From Calycina herbarum (lineage: Eukaryota; Ascomycota; Leotiomycetes; Helotiales; Pezizellaceae): 64,000 nucleotides of DNA. Location of the stretch: positions 620,001 to 684,000 of the forward strand of contig LLEY01000008.1 in the NCBI GenBank assembly GCA_001414485.1. The letters are read 5' to 3'. Both the position numbers and the translations under genes were made by a program. This document shows, one piece after another, positions 11,268 through 24,200 of this stretch; the first letter of the stretch is position 1, and every line of letters starts with the position of its first letter. The notes beneath the pieces were generated by a model. The model was not told the origin of the DNA and searched no databases. It worked only from the letters and a program-made list of their open reading frames with translations.

Positions 11268-14200
11268 ATCGTGTTAGGGGGTCAACGCATTACAATTTCC
11301 TTTATTACCCGTGTTCATAAAACCACTGTGCCATAGTTCATCAACCATTCCTCGATACCTCGTACCAGAACCAGAACCAGTGATACCATTAATCAATGGG
11401 TGTTTTCAAGCAGAGAATTATGGCTCAGAATGACCATAAGTCTTCAAGTCAGTTAAATAAGTAATTTCATTCACAATATCTCCACTTCTTGCACGAGAAA
11501 TGGCCATTCTATATTTATCTAACAATTATCCTCCTCTCGCTCAAGGCGGAGGTTATTACGACAGCCCTGTCGAAATCATTATCCCACGAGAATTTGAACC
11601 ACTTCCAAACAAGCCTTTGAAGAATCCCATGAACCTTTTGGTAAGCCCAAGTCCCTCCCTCGCGATAGACAGTAAAAGCGGCAGTATATATCAGATTCGT
11701 TCTGCCTAGCCGTTATTCTAGCTCTCTTGGGTAATTCAAAGCAATTACCCTAGATACGTGGAACAAATTAAAATTTACCCTAGATGTTGAGAACAGTCAA
11801 GTTTCATTGTTTTAAAAGTATTTAGGGTAATGTTAAAATTGTACTAAATTCATGACTATTACTCAAAATCGCTTGTTACCATTGTCTAATAAGCGTTAAT
11901 TCGCGTTTCACTAACTATTAGGTCTCCGTAACTTTCACTCCGACGCCTTTCTAGATACATATCTCACCATGGCAATAAGCTAATCTCTCTATATATTCAA
12001 CGAGGTCGAAATCCAACGTCGATATCAGCTAGAATATCTCTTCCCCCTCACTCTCTGTAATTAGTAGTCGCGCCTTCATTCTTGGAAAGACCTGCTTTTG
12101 CTAGTGGCAAAGCGCAATGCCTATTAGAAGGACTTTTCACAAAGTGGACAACGAGACGTGCCTTTGCCATGGTTTCGCAACGTTGGCTTTTAGGTTACCC
12201 TTTACTTTTCTGAACAGCAAGACTAAGCGGGCCTTCTCTCTTCCACCTAGATAGTGCCCACACTGGTTTTCATAGAAATAAGGGAAGGTGCCAGGGAGAG
12301 CAACAGAGAATTGCTGCGTCTACACATGGGGCCGGCTCAAGTTGATAGTCTAAGTACCGACGAGGAAGGAACAACCACGACTTAGTCCCAAGTCTTGTTG
12401 AGGAAGAGCTTCAACAAGGAAGGAACGACTACCACCCACCCATGCCTAGCGCCCTAACTCAAATCTTTAAAACCCTCGCGCTCCCCCGTCCCTCTCTCTT
12501 TTCCTTTCTTCCTTCGCACCAACTTTCTTCTCCGTCGACACACAACCCGACTAGCCCCCAAAACCCCTCCATTACACGCACTCCCAAGGCTTCTACACGA
12601 GAGACTGGAAAGGCCAACAATCGAGGCCAATTCCTCAAGTTAATCCCGAGGTAGCTCAGAATACTCACATATATCCCTGTGGCTCTAGTCGGTTCTCTTT
12701 GGTAGGCTTGGCTACCTAGGTTGGGGAGACTTTGTTTTACTTGAACCTTTTTTATTTATTTTCGGTTTGCTGGAACTGGTGCGCTACTACCTCCTCTACA
12801 AGGTGTGTGTTCTCCAAGTTGTTTTGATCCTTTGAGGGTGTTTCGAGAGGGTCGAGACTGTTTCCTCTCGAAGCCCTGCTCTTTCCTCCTCAAATGGCAA
12901 TACTGACTCGGAGATCTTCAACAGTTCCTTGCCTCCTTGATCTCGGATGACATCAAATGCGACGATAAGAAGCTGCTGCTGGACCAAGAGAGCTCTGCTA
13001 AAGCTACGGAAGCCGTCAGGTCACGTTACGGCGAAGGGGGGCTCGTAGGGATAATGGTGAAGGAAAGCTGCGCGGAGAGGCGAAGGTGCTGCCGGTGAGT
13101 TCCTACCAATGTTTTGTCGTCAACACAACTTATCACAATCACCCAAGACTCCTCTCAAACACGCACCACTGCTGTGAGGAAGATCCCGAGGAAGATCCCG
13201 CCTCAGTACAAAAGCTTATTGAGATAGACAACCTCTTCATCGGTAGCAATTCTCTCACAAGTTCACTGCCGCGCTTTGCTTTGTTTTTTTTTCGCTTGGA
13301 GGGGTGTTTTTTTGATTCAGAGACTCTGGTTTTTTTCTTGGGTTGCATGACTGACCTCGTTCAATCTCTTTCTATTCTAGTCACCTTAACAAAGTTGGTC
13401 ATAGGTGATTAGAATCGTAAAGGGCAGGGCAACTTTAGTGCCCCCAAAGCTGTAAGAGCACTTCTACTCCTCATCGAGAATTGAAATTCGGGGACATGAT
13501 TTAGTCTTGGTCGATTACATTTCAAATTATGGTTCTACGACGACAAGCCCAGCGCCCGAATCTAAAGGGATTATTCCCTACGAGCCGCGAGAGCTGATTC
13601 AAGTGGTGAACTTGCCCGAACCTTGCTTGATATTTGGCGTGTCACGAATGATGAAGCAGTGCAAGAGAAGGCCTTTTTTTGTTAGCAGTTAGTGCATCCT
13701 TGTAAGATTGGCATTCTTTTTATTTGTCTTACGAGTTGCCTCATAATTGCTTTCTAATCCTGATCTAGATCGCGCTACCGAGTGGTACGTGTATCTTGAT
13801 ATACCGGTTATAGAAAGCCATAGTTAGACGAAAAGAAGTGCTTCTCGGTTACGATTTAAGTCCTTAGCTAGATAGCAACCCGAGAGGTATTATTACCACC
13901 CTATCAGAGGTGGAACTTAAAACACCATCGTCTTGTCCAAATTTGTAAAGGGCATACTTGGCATACCCTCAAGGGGGATAATAGATGGGAAAGTTAGTAA
14001 TGTGTATTGCTTCGACTTTCTTTACAAAATTTTTATTGTCCGCCGCGAGTTGTCTCGGGTTCATCAGGTAGCAGAACAGCGTTCTAAGAGTATGTTAGGT
14101 CAAAGGCTTTTCTTAATCTCATCTCGGCTGAGTGAGACTAGTTTTCTAGCTCGCTGCTTGAACTTGTTCTGCCATTGCTTCTGCAAAAGGAGTCGGTGGA

Positions 14201-15397
14201 AGTACCCTGTTAAATCACCCCCGTTTGTTGAGACCTAGATTGCTTGTTTCTCCTTTTGAGCTGGTGCTTGGAATCGGTGCAGATAGGAAGGCTAGATCGC
14301 AAGTGCCAACACCCCACGGTTGCTGCTCACGCCGGTACAGCATCACATCTAGACCGTGTATGCCAACATCGAGCACGAATGTGGCTGCTGATTATTTGTT
14401 GAGTCAGGTCTGCCAAGTGCCACTAGATTAAGCATATTCACTACCGATGTAAAGTCAAACGTCCTTCTCATTGCCCCGAATAATGTTCCGTTGAAGTAGA
14501 TTATTCCCGGGTTTGTTGGAAAATTGGAATTCTCGATTAAAGATGCGACGAAGAATTCACGGCTTGTTCCAAGTCAATTCGAAAATACTAACTCTGTAGG
14601 TTATTTTGCATATTGATTTTGGATGAATGTAACATACGAAACGGTCTATAACAATTACATATATTATTGCCCGAGAAGGTTTAGAAGAATGGGAAGGCCG
14701 ACTTCCCAGTTCTCCTAAATACTCTCTCACAATACTTTAGATTGTCTAAGGATTTCCAAGACAATAGAGGGAGGGGTGTACGCAGAGTAAAACTCGGGGT
14801 TATTACTCCCTGATACTCAGATTACAAGTCCCTAACGACCTTAGTTTGTGGATCGTATTTAAAAAGGTCTAGCGTAATTAAGGTTGTACGAGAATGTTTA
14901 GAGACTTTTCGATTCTCCTGAACACTCTTAGATAACATCGAAATGACTCATAGAACTGCCAGAGTAATGGGTAAGTATCAACAGAGAAATCTTTGGACCG
15001 AAAGAATACTTATTGAATAATTAATCTTTCGAAGACATCCCAGAACTGAAAGAATATGTATGACAAGGGGATTGAATTTGAAATCACACAGTGACGTAGA
15101 TAATCAAAGTGAAATTCACAGAGGTGAGAGGTAGTTGATACCAAAGGCTTTACCCTAAACTCCAATTTTCGAAACACAAAAAACCCACTCCAACATCCTC
15201 GCCCGGGTCTAACTCCGCACCAATTTTAAAACCAAGAAGGCCACCCATTTTCCAATCCCAAAGTATCGCAATGCCAAAACACAAGATTCCCATGGCCCCT
15301 CAACACCCAAACACCCGAAAGATATGATTCGGCAGGCATTAAAAGCAGTCTGCCATAAGCGCACCCCATCCATCTCCGAAGATTCTAAAGGAAGGAC
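11268..15397. other. Gene-free, repeat-bearing interval
   Basis: About 4.1 kb between ATP4 and the cysteine-rich secreted gene. No open frame has family likeness or good splice structure, and the frames are short with many stops. It contains one copy of the small AAAAGCGGCAGTA element (listed separately) and scattered GAAGGAACGAC-type low-complexity words (about 12366-12430) that also occur near 25.0 kb and 48-49 kb. It looks like decayed repetitive DNA. Confidence 0.5.
11674..11850 (+). mobile_element. Diverged copy of a small hairpin element (MITE-like)
   Basis: Starts with AAAAGCGGCAGTA and continues with CTCTC-TGGGTAATTC and AATTACCCTA blocks in the same order as the reverse complement of the intact 197-base element at 20825. 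A diverged right part (TATTTAGGGTAATG) is still visible, but the matching terminal repeat at the far end is lost, so the end given is approximate. It codes for nothing. Confidence 0.55.
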
Positions 15398-16125
15398 TCA
15401 AGCAGCATCCGTCGTCACGTTTCCACAAGGATCAACAAAGTAATCCGCATTACAGAGGTAGGTCGTTCTATTTCGCACCAAATGTTAGTTTTATATTTCT
15501 TGGCAGATGGTGCGGAGGAGGATGAGAGGAGGTGACATACGCGCTGTTTTTGCATTTGCAGAGACAGTCCATTTCTTCGCATACTTGGTGATCTGAACAT
15601 GGGTCGCGGATGTAGGTTACGCAGCAGTTGTAGTCTCTGTTTTGGGGTGTTAGTTGGAAGTGAGGAAGGGTGCTGGGAAGGGGAGGAGGGGAGAATCTGG
15701 TGGGTAGGGGCTGGGAGAGGGGTTGAGGACGTACGTTCCGTCGGGACCTGTGGTGTGTTAGTATGGTTTGGGCATTGGAACGTGGTGAGGATATCTCATC
15801 CTATTCAGATTGTCATTTTTTAAGAGGAGACTTACACTGTGAAGTACCTATGGAGAAATTAGTACGCTGTTTTTCTTCAACCAAGAAGTTAAGGTTTCTG
15901 GAAGAGAGAGGAATAGGGTACTTACAGAATGGCTTTTTGCAGAGTCCTCGGAGTCCTAGCCCTGCGGATGCGGCTATTTGGGTTTAATTAGCACTGTGAG
16001 TTCTCCATGAATGCCCGGGCTCCTTGGATAGGGAGAGGAACACTCTACTTACAAGTCGAAGGAGCAGCGAGAACAGTACTGCCAGCGATGAAAGCCGCCG
16101 AGAGAATAAAAGTAGTAAGCTGCAT
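15398..16125 (-). CDS. Small secreted cysteine-rich protein (effector-like), six exons
   Basis: Exons 16125-16053, 15973-15926, 15847-15836, 15747-15735, 15636-15541 and 15467-15398 join in phase to 103 residues. Each intron has a GTAAGT, GTACGT or GTATGT donor, a CTAAC/CTAAT-like branch point and an AG acceptor. Exons 3 and 4 are only 12 and 13 bases. The N-terminus (MQLTTFILSAAFIAGSTVLA) is a clear signal peptide with cleavage expected near residue 20. The remaining 83 residues hold 12 cysteines, at 36, 41, 45, 53, 54, 62, 68, 73, 75, 77, 86 and 95, including a CC pair and a CLCKC cluster. An even number of cysteines in a small secreted protein suggests a disulfide-locked extracellular fold. 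I recognise no family; a role as effector, antimicrobial or adhesion protein is only inference. It is followed by other surface-protein genes. Confidence 0.82.
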
Positions 16126-17185
16126 CTTGAAATTTGTCTTAGTAGTAATAAATAGTGTTTCGTTGTTCTGTAGAAGTTCAATATGACATACCAGAAGAAG
16201 AAAAATGGTAAAACCACGCTCCACCCCTTCTTATATACCCAACGGATCGTCATCTCAAGGGTTTCACAAGAGACAAGGCAACAGTACAAGTCCGGAGTAA
16301 ATAAACCAAATTAGCATAAGAATTGGCATTGTGGGGTAAATTGATTCAGAAAACGCTCCAATTACCACGTCCGTTTAGGAGGAATGGGAGGTGGCTGGCC
16401 GCAGGTGTTTGCCAAGAAGTGCCACATTTACGAATCGCTCCAAATTTTTTGGTTGAGAGGAATGAATGAAGTGAGCCCTTCCTCCAGCTCCGAAAATTGA
16501 AACACATCAGCTGACTGTTGTTTTCCTGCTCGCTCGCTCGTATCGACTCGGTATTCGCTTTCGTGTAACGGTAATCGTAGGTTCTTCCGTATGTGCTGAG
16601 AGGCGTAGAAAGGAGGGAAATGAATGTCATGCAACTGCGGAGAGAATAGGAGTTTCTTACATAGATACGTACTGTCTGGATGGAATTTTATCAATGGGAA
16701 AGGAAAATATAAAAAGGCTGTAAAGGACTTGGCCGACATGATGCAGCAAAACCTGCAGATTCGATTGGTCAATTGGAAGAATTAGATTTTTTTATGTGTG
16801 GTTATATATATGCCCTGATTAATACGAGTCTTGGTGTGTGAAATATATACAGGTGATTGGTGAGGTCAGACTTGGTATGATGATGGTCTGCCTCGGAGAG
16901 TTTTTGCTTTGGTGGTGAGGGTTCGGCCGCCGAAGAACGTGATGTCGTGAAGATAAATTATAGTGGCGTTGTTCGTAGGTCGAACAATCGCCGAGTCTTC
17001 ATTAGGATACGGGATCTCCCAGTCGCTATCCGGCCCTCAGCCTTGTAAGCTTAAAAGGATCGAAGGTGCGGACCCGAAATGATGTTTCGGGGCCCTTTTG
17101 TGCCGCTGCTGACTGTTACTACGTCGTATGGCAGTAGAGATCCGCAATTCCCGGATTATATATATTAACGGATGTCACCTCGTAC
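16126..17185. other. Gene-free interval with hairpins
   Basis: About 1.06 kb without a supported gene. Two short inverted repeats are visible: GTTGTTCG...CGAACAAT near 16965-16990, and CCCGAAA/TTTCGGG at 17073-17091 with a five-base loop. They could be remnants of small elements or form RNA structure; no function can be assigned. Confidence 0.45.
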
Positions 17186-19625
17186 TCAACTGTCTCTGTA
17201 AAGATCCTCGTTTGATGCGTTCGATAGTGGACTTGACACACCAAGCGAGGCACGCATACCGAATCTGGAGCCACCTCTACTGCCCGGTGCAGACGTCAGA
17301 GAGGAATTATCTCTTCCCCTATCCTCAGGACGCAGTGGTGAGATGGGAGGGCTTCCAGTTCTCCTTGATCCAGCTATTCTTTCGCTCATATCAAGCCAGG
17401 AAGTCGGCTGAACTGGTGTTTCGTCTTCCGCATTCGTGACTGGACTGACTTGACTTTCAAAAGTTCGAGCTGCTGACGACTGATGAGATGGTTCGATAGG
17501 ACTTAGACCTTGAACGGGACCATGATTTGCGTCTTGAGGCCCTGCATCCAATTCGTACAAGATTCCGGAACCATCCAACTCAGCTGTTCTGTCAGCTTTC
17601 CTTGAAGACCGAATTCGTTGATCCTCTTCAAAGTAGGTTCCCTCGCGATTGTCCCCAGCAGGAAGTTCGGGGCGGATTTGCGATGCATTAGAGAGTTCTG
17701 ATCTTTGGCGTTGGAGTTTGTTCATGGGAATTATGACTGGTTCACTTTCCAATTCTGTGGAACACATCCAGACATTGATGTCGTTATCGGTTTTGGTGTT
17801 GGTAATTGGCGTTTCTGGGTTTGGTTCTGGAGTGCGGGTTGATGGGTTGGGAGAGAAAACAGTGTGCGAAGGTTCTGGTGTTGATGATGCTATGACATCT
17901 CTGGGCTCAATTAAATCTCTTTGCTTCTTTCTGCGTAGGTAGAGAAAGATCGATGCCCCTATCAGGGCAATCAAGGCGATTATGGAAATTACGATTCCTA
18001 CTATGGGGCCAGGACCAATGCCCTTAGAACTTTCTTCGGCTCCGCCGGTGATTGATTGAATGGTTGTTACTTGGGGAGTTGAGCCATCGTCAAATGTACA
18101 CTGACTGACTGAGAAGTTTCCTCTTTCATAATTTACTGTCAAATAACTGTATCATAGTAAGCATAATGAAGAAAATCCATTTAGAGTATTAACCTACGCT
18201 TCTTGAAGGAAAGTTCTTCCGAGGGTATATTGTGTGTCATTGGAAGCTTGTTTGAGGGGAAAATAGTATGTTGCATTTGGAACAAATGGAGGTGTAGCGG
18301 ACAGCGCGAAGGAATCAAATGGTAGAACTATATTGACACTCTTGCCACTTGAGAGGCTGTTCGACAACGTAAAGGTGACTGAAGGATTTGTTGCATGAAG
18401 TTTCGCATATTGCGTCGCGTTGAGTAAGTAGAGACCGGTGCTGTTGTCAACAGAGATGCCGAATGCTTTCTCAAAAGCCCTGAATTTCATTTAGTACATT
18501 GAGAGATGACATAGTTTAGGGTAGAGGTGATGTACCTGCATGACTCGGCAGGAAGCCAGAAATTTGGATCTGTTGACTCGATGAAAGCGTAAATGGGCTT
18601 AGGAAGGAGAACTTCTTGCGTAGTACCACTGAATGAAATTTGTTGCACGGCGACCACTATATCCCGAGTGATGTCAGGACTGAGGGTGAAGTTTGCAGAA
18701 TTGCGTGTAAATCTTGAAGAGTCAAACCCTCCAAATATTAACTGAGAAAACTGGCCTCCTTTGAGTTCTGGTAGATGTCAACATAAGATCTAAACATAGA
18801 GATATCCATTCAACTTACGATACTTCGCGCCAGCTGTGTAACTCCAACTCAAAGAGGGTATAAGATGTTGGGCTTTTAAAGAAGAGAAAAACGAAGGTGC
18901 GGAGAAGTTCCCAAGGTCTGTATAGTTGACTGGCTGTGTGCCCAAACCGAAAATGCCTCTATTTCATCTTGATTAGTCTTTTCGAGGCATTTTCTTTTAG
19001 GAAGGAATACCTACACATAAAACGGAGATGCTGTGGCAATTCCAGCGATTGTCTGGTTAACCAGGACTGGCTCATTATTGTCTCCGGAGACATGGCTTAA
19101 CCCCACTGTCTCTAACCCATACTCCGCATTTGCTTCATATCCAAGGTTTGCCTCGAATCCCACATGGTTGTCATTGATTCCAAAGAGACCCTGGGGATGC
19201 CATGTCGAGGAGGTGTTGGGGTTGAATAGAACGCCTCGTGAATTGGCGCAATTGTCAGGCAGAGGATCTATCGCTTCCTTTGAACAGCCTTGCGGGTAGA
19301 CGACTATGGTATTTGGAGAATTCGTCGAGACTAGAACCCGAATGTTCTGAGCCGGTGTACCGACTCTCAATCCTAAAGATGACCATTGACCATCATTTCC
19401 ATCCCTAAAAACCATCAGCCAGTGTATATAAAGAATGTATGGAGAAAATTACCAATACTGGCTTGCTGGCACAACAATCGGCTGCGGAACCGATGTCTTC
19501 CCACGCCTTTGGACTCGAGAGTCCGCTTTCCGCCTGAACGATTCTTCCCTTTTCGACAGCGAGGCAGATGTATTTTGTATTAGGATTAAAGCAAGTATGG
19601 AGAAAAGAAACTGCTGAGTGCGCAT
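17186..19625 (-). CDS. Membrane-anchored aspartic-protease-like (A1 fold) protein, probably inactive
   Basis: Six exons: 19625-19453, 19404-19015, 18958-18819, 18767-18536, 18479-18198 and 18146-17186, closing to 725 residues. Order of parts: signal peptide (MRTQQFLFSILALILIQ), a pepsin-like region to about residue 430 (WSSLGLRVGTPAQNIRVLV, GIFGLGTQPVNYT, SLSWSYTAGAKY), one transmembrane helix at about residues 450-474 (IVGIVISIIALIALIGASIF) followed by RRKK, and a 250-residue S/P/E-rich cytoplasmic tail. In active A1 enzymes the first motif is DTGS-like. Here the matching place reads VSTNSPNT, and the second reads FIESTDPNF, so both catalytic aspartate motifs look lost. Many fungal surface proteins of this type exist; a sensing or binding role is possible but not shown. 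Neighbours on both sides are also secreted or surface proteins. Confidence 0.87.
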
Positions 19626-21281
19626 CGCGTCTGCATTTTTCCTAAGGATCCCAAAAAACGATTGATGGGCCTGGTTCTTTCGTCTGCGCCCACGGGATTG
19701 ATTGAAAGGAAGGAAGAACTGAGAACACCACAAGAACTGCGAGGGGGGAACAGAGGTAGCATTCTATGGCACATTTTCAGCCATGCTTTCGGTACAAAGC
19801 ATTGCATGTAGAACTAAATTGTGGCAGCAGTCCCCCCTTGTCCCCGTTGGGGAAGAACACCAGGGTGTGGATGACCGCCTTGAGCTGTTTCCCAGTGCCC
19901 ACTTGGCCCACTGAAAGAACTTCTCCCCCAGGTTTAAGCCCCTAGACTCCACGAGTCGAAGAGCGTTGCCGCTGGATTCTATTCGCGGGCGGCAAGCGTG
20001 CTTATTGAGCCTGTTCGAGGGGTTAGGCAATTGTCCCGACGAGCCTCATTTGTTTAAGCGATCGATACTATCAACGAGCACCAAAAACAAGTTTTGATCG
20101 CTTTCGTGCTCGTGCTTGTGGTGGCTCTGGTTTATCTGAATATAGGACTCGAGGCGGAGCTTCCTCTGAAAGGGAGGTCGGTGAACTGTGCCTCGATAAT
20201 ATATCGAGTCGCACTATATTGGGTGTGCTCTTGGAAAATGTACATTTTGCAGGACAGGGAAGCATGCACTTGCATGGGATATTGGATTGGTGATGTGATG
20301 AAAAGGAACAGGAAGGTGTTGAAGCAGAAGCTGGGGGTTGCAACGTGTTGGTCCTCATTTGCACTAACCCGATTGGGATTAGCAAAACCACCTTTTGGCC
20401 CCCCCTCTCCCCTTTTCGTCGCGAAAGGCCGATCCTTCTTGCAACCTACATCAACAACCCGGATCGTGTCCAACAAACCAGCACTCGGAGAGTAAAATAC
20501 TTGCAGAAGGATTTGCCCCCCCTTGGAACGACCAACCAGCTGCTACTGGCCACTCGACAGTACGGTGTAAATTGCACCCCTTTTGCCCAATAGGAGGTTG
20601 CCTTGGGCGAGACTGTGCCTCTTTGAATTAAAGATTCTTTTCATCCGAGTCTTTTTGGCTATTGCCCGCCCTCCACATGGCCTCGTTTGTTTTCTTCAAT
20701 CGATGAGGGTTGCCATGCTTCCTGCAACAGGGCTGTGTTCCTGCAGAAATAGGTACTCGTAACAATCTGACCCCTCCAATTGGAGCATTGACACCAGAAT
20801 CTACAGAGGCTCCTGGTGGGAAATAAAAGCGGCAGTAAATAGGTATCTCGTTCTCATTGTTCCAGCCGTCTAGGGCAATTAACCTAAATAACTGGGATGA
20901 TCGTTGTTCGAAACTACCAATTATCCCAGGTATTTAGGTTAATTACCATGAATTACCCTAGAGAGTTGCAACAACGAAAGAAGCAGGCAAGTACGAACCT
21001 GAAATATTTACTGCCGCTTTTGCTGTCCATTGTGAGAGAGGCTTTTCAAATGGTGTTTCCCCCCTCTCCGCCGTGCAGCTGTTTTTATGATTAGCAGCAA
21101 GGTGCAAGGGGGCCAGAGTAACATAGGCCCAATGCTAGCCTCTTTCTCTTCTTCTCTTCTTCCTCTGGTTTGACTTTTCGACATTGTATCACAGCCTCAA
21201 GTTGTGTTCCCGCGAATCTGTTCCAATCGCACACCCTCTTTTTGCATGTTTTTGTCATTGTTCTTTTTCTCAACCTCAGTA
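19626..21281. other. Divergent intergenic region carrying a hairpin element
   Basis: About 1.65 kb between two divergently transcribed surface-protein genes, so it should hold both promoters. The small inverted-repeat element at 20825-21021 sits about 260 bases upstream of the plus-strand gene. No open frame here is credible. Confidence 0.5.
20825..21021. mobile_element. 197-base hairpin element (MITE-like) with perfect 17-base terminal inverted repeats
   Basis: The ends AAAAGCGGCAGTAAATA (20825-20841) and TATTTACTGCCGCTTTT (21005-21021) are exact reverse complements. Inside, 20879-20898 and 20923-20942 form a second near-perfect inverted pair (TTAACCTAAATAACTGGG against CCCAGGTATTTAGGTTAA), so almost the whole unit could fold back on itself. 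No target duplication is clear. A diverged relative lies at 11674. It has no coding capacity. Confidence 0.75.
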
Positions 21282-24200
21282 ATGCGTTTCAATAATGTCG
21301 GACAGCTATGCACAATCCTTTCGTTAGTTAGCTGGGTAGAGCGGGGTTATGGATCAAGTAAGTTTAAGTTCAGCAAATGATTCCTTCAACCCTAACTCTC
21401 GGAAGGAATTTACCAGCGAAGTGATATTATTTCCAGCTCATCATCAATATCGTCTTCGAGTTCATCCAAGTCTAGCACATCAAGTACATCAAGCACGTCC
21501 AGTTCTCCCAGTATATCCAGCACATCATCTTCAACCTCAATCCAGATGATAACCGAGAGTGTGATTCCGATTAAGTTATCTACGACCTCGCCGTCTTCAT
21601 CGGCCTCACCCACTTCAACAACTGAAGCCAAACCCCCTAGTTCTACAAGCATAAAATCTACAAGCATCACTGCGGTTTCCCCCACAAGCACATCAGTAAC
21701 CTCTCTAAGCTCTGCAGCAAGTTCTCCAGCAAGTTCTCCGGCCGGGACTTCGCCAGCAGCCGAAAAATCAAAAGCTGCAGAATTAGTATCTACGGGAAAC
21801 CAAGTAAGCATTTCGACATCTGTTTCAAAGAGTTCAGTAGCAAGCACAGGAAATCCAACGAGCGTGTCGACATCTGTGACGAGGGGTTCAGTGACGGGTG
21901 GCACGAGTACGGGAAACCCAACGAACTCTGCTTTCGTCAAGCCATTACCAAATAATTCAAGTCCGAGCTCAACAGCAAAGGGCTCATCAACAAAAGTTTC
22001 GAACAGTCCTTGGAGCACAATTACAACTGGTCCTACATATGATTCTAGAGCAAAATGGGGAGTCTTTCCGTGGGGAAATCACCCGGCGTGGGGTGGTTAT
22101 CCCTGGGGAAACTCGACAATTCCTTCGAATACCTGTTGGCACGAGGATTCTCAAGACAATCCTTGGTGGCCAGGGTGTACAATGTACGTAGTCCCAAATG
22201 TATTTCTATCTGTGATACTAATTTCCGTCCACAGATCCGCCTGGCAAGTACGATTGAGTTACTTCCCCAAGCCATCGGGAACCCTCCGTTACCCAACGAC
22301 ATATTTTGATTCCAAATTAAAGATAACAATGTAAGTCAATTTAGGACTACTCTAGTACTCCATGTTGAGATGTTCTTCCCTTAATTCCTTCCGTTTCATT
22401 CTAACAACAACATTAGGACATCGCCATCAATCTACATGATTTTGGAAACGGTAGCTGCTTCAAACAAGTGCGGTCAACTAGGCCCACAGTTTACAAACTA
22501 CCCATTGGCGCTCAACCCAAGCGATGTCTCAACACTTCTGCTATTTCATGATGCTGCAGCCCACAGCATGATAGGTGCCCCGCAAATCTTGGATTTGGAC
22601 GACATAGCTACAGATTGTGAAGATGCAGCATTCGAAGGCAGGACGTTAACCGAAGGCCCGCATTGGACAACCCACCCTTACGCTGGCGATGATTTCAATA
22701 GATGCAGTCCTCGTATTGCTTGGCCACCACAGCTCAAATCTCTTGGATAGTAAGTTTTGATTGCCGATCTTCCGTGGAAGTTGCTTACCTACTTCGTAGT
22801 AAATATTGGGAACATTGTACAAAACTCAATGAGGATTATGGGCTTTTCGACCCCCCAGGAGCGGTTCCTCCTCTATCTTCAGGAGCGGGTCTTTTACCTT
22901 CACCAAGCCCTACACCTGCTTTGAGAGTAGTTCCTACCCCAACGCCTGCAGCCCCTATACAGAATCCGGCTCCAGTTCAACCCTCGAATACTTCTCCACC
23001 ACAACCGGCAGCTCCTACACCAGTCACCAACACCCCAGTGCAACAATCTAATCCAGTAGCTCAACCCAATCGGCCCTCAAATCCAGTTGCACCAGTCGTC
23101 CAACCATCGAACGCCGCAAATCCTCCTTCAAATCAACCAGCACCAGTTGTTCAACCTTCCAACCAAGCCACTCCAGTCGTCCAACCCTCAAATCCTGTCG
23201 GCCAGCCTTCAAATCCTGTGGTTCAGCCGGTAAACCCGGAGAATAACAACCAGAATGGACCTGGTCCTACTCCAGCACCTCCAACTCCATCAAATGCCCC
23301 CCAAGCACCATCACCGAGCGTTGTTGCTGTAGTTGGAGGTCAGACTATCAGTGCCCAGGCAGACTCGCCTAATATAATTCTACCAAATGGTTCGACCGCG
23401 AATGTCGGCATAGTGGCAACAATTACAACCCCAGATAACAACAAGCCGCCAGTTGTAGTTTCTGTTGCCCCGTCAGGAGTTTATGTCGTGAGTGGTGGGG
23501 ATGGCAGCACTCCAAACAATTTCTATCCAAATCCCGTCGTCGTAAATCCAGGGGCTCCAACACAATTGGCAACCCCCGGAGGAGTCGTTGATCAGACACC
23601 TAACCCAATTGCTACTGTTGCCGGAGAGGTTGTAAATGCTGTTCCAGGTGCTTCAACTGTCGTTATCAAAGGGCAAACTCTTACGGCCGGTGGGGCACCT
23701 GTCACGATTTCTGGAACTGATATTGTTGCTACGTTGGGAAGCCAAGGTTTGACCGTCCAAAGTGCTGAAGGAGCAGTGTCATCATATGCTCTTCCCACAC
23801 CTGCTTCTCCTGCCTCCCCTGGAATTACAGCACCCGCGATAATAGGTACCATCAATGGAAATGTAGTCACTGCTGCACCTGGAGCAAGCTCGGTTGTTGT
23901 CGGAAGTGAGACTTTGAAATTGGGTGGTCCTCCAATCACTTTGTCAAACAACGAGGTGATCAGTCTTGGGTCTAGTGGAATAGTTGTGCAAGAACCAGGA
24001 GGCGGGGTGAAAACTTTACCTCTTGCAACGGTGTCAGGTTCGAAGGCTGCACTGGGGACTGCGGACTTAATTGCTTCCAGTAAGTCTATTCAAGAGCCAA
24101 TTTTAAATTTGAATCTAACCTAAGTTCTAGTAATCGGGGTGACGAAAGCAGGTGAAAATCCGCCTTTAGCAACAAGTGTATTGGTTTCTCAGCCACCAAA

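Noticed and set aside
11500..11709. 69-codon frame next to ATP4
   Set aside because: It runs into the small hairpin element and lacks any likeness or splice continuation.
13930..14430. Frames near 14 kb as a retrotransposon protein
   Set aside because: No reverse transcriptase, integrase or LTR landmarks could be read in any frame.
17073..17091. CCCGAAA/TTTCGGG hairpin as a bacterial-type terminator
   Set aside because: This is a eukaryotic nuclear region, and no gene ends there.
21410..22018. Minus-strand frame of 202 codons rich in E/V/D/L
   Set aside because: It is the mirror of the Ser/Thr-rich coding stretch on the plus strand; such repeats keep the opposite strand open.
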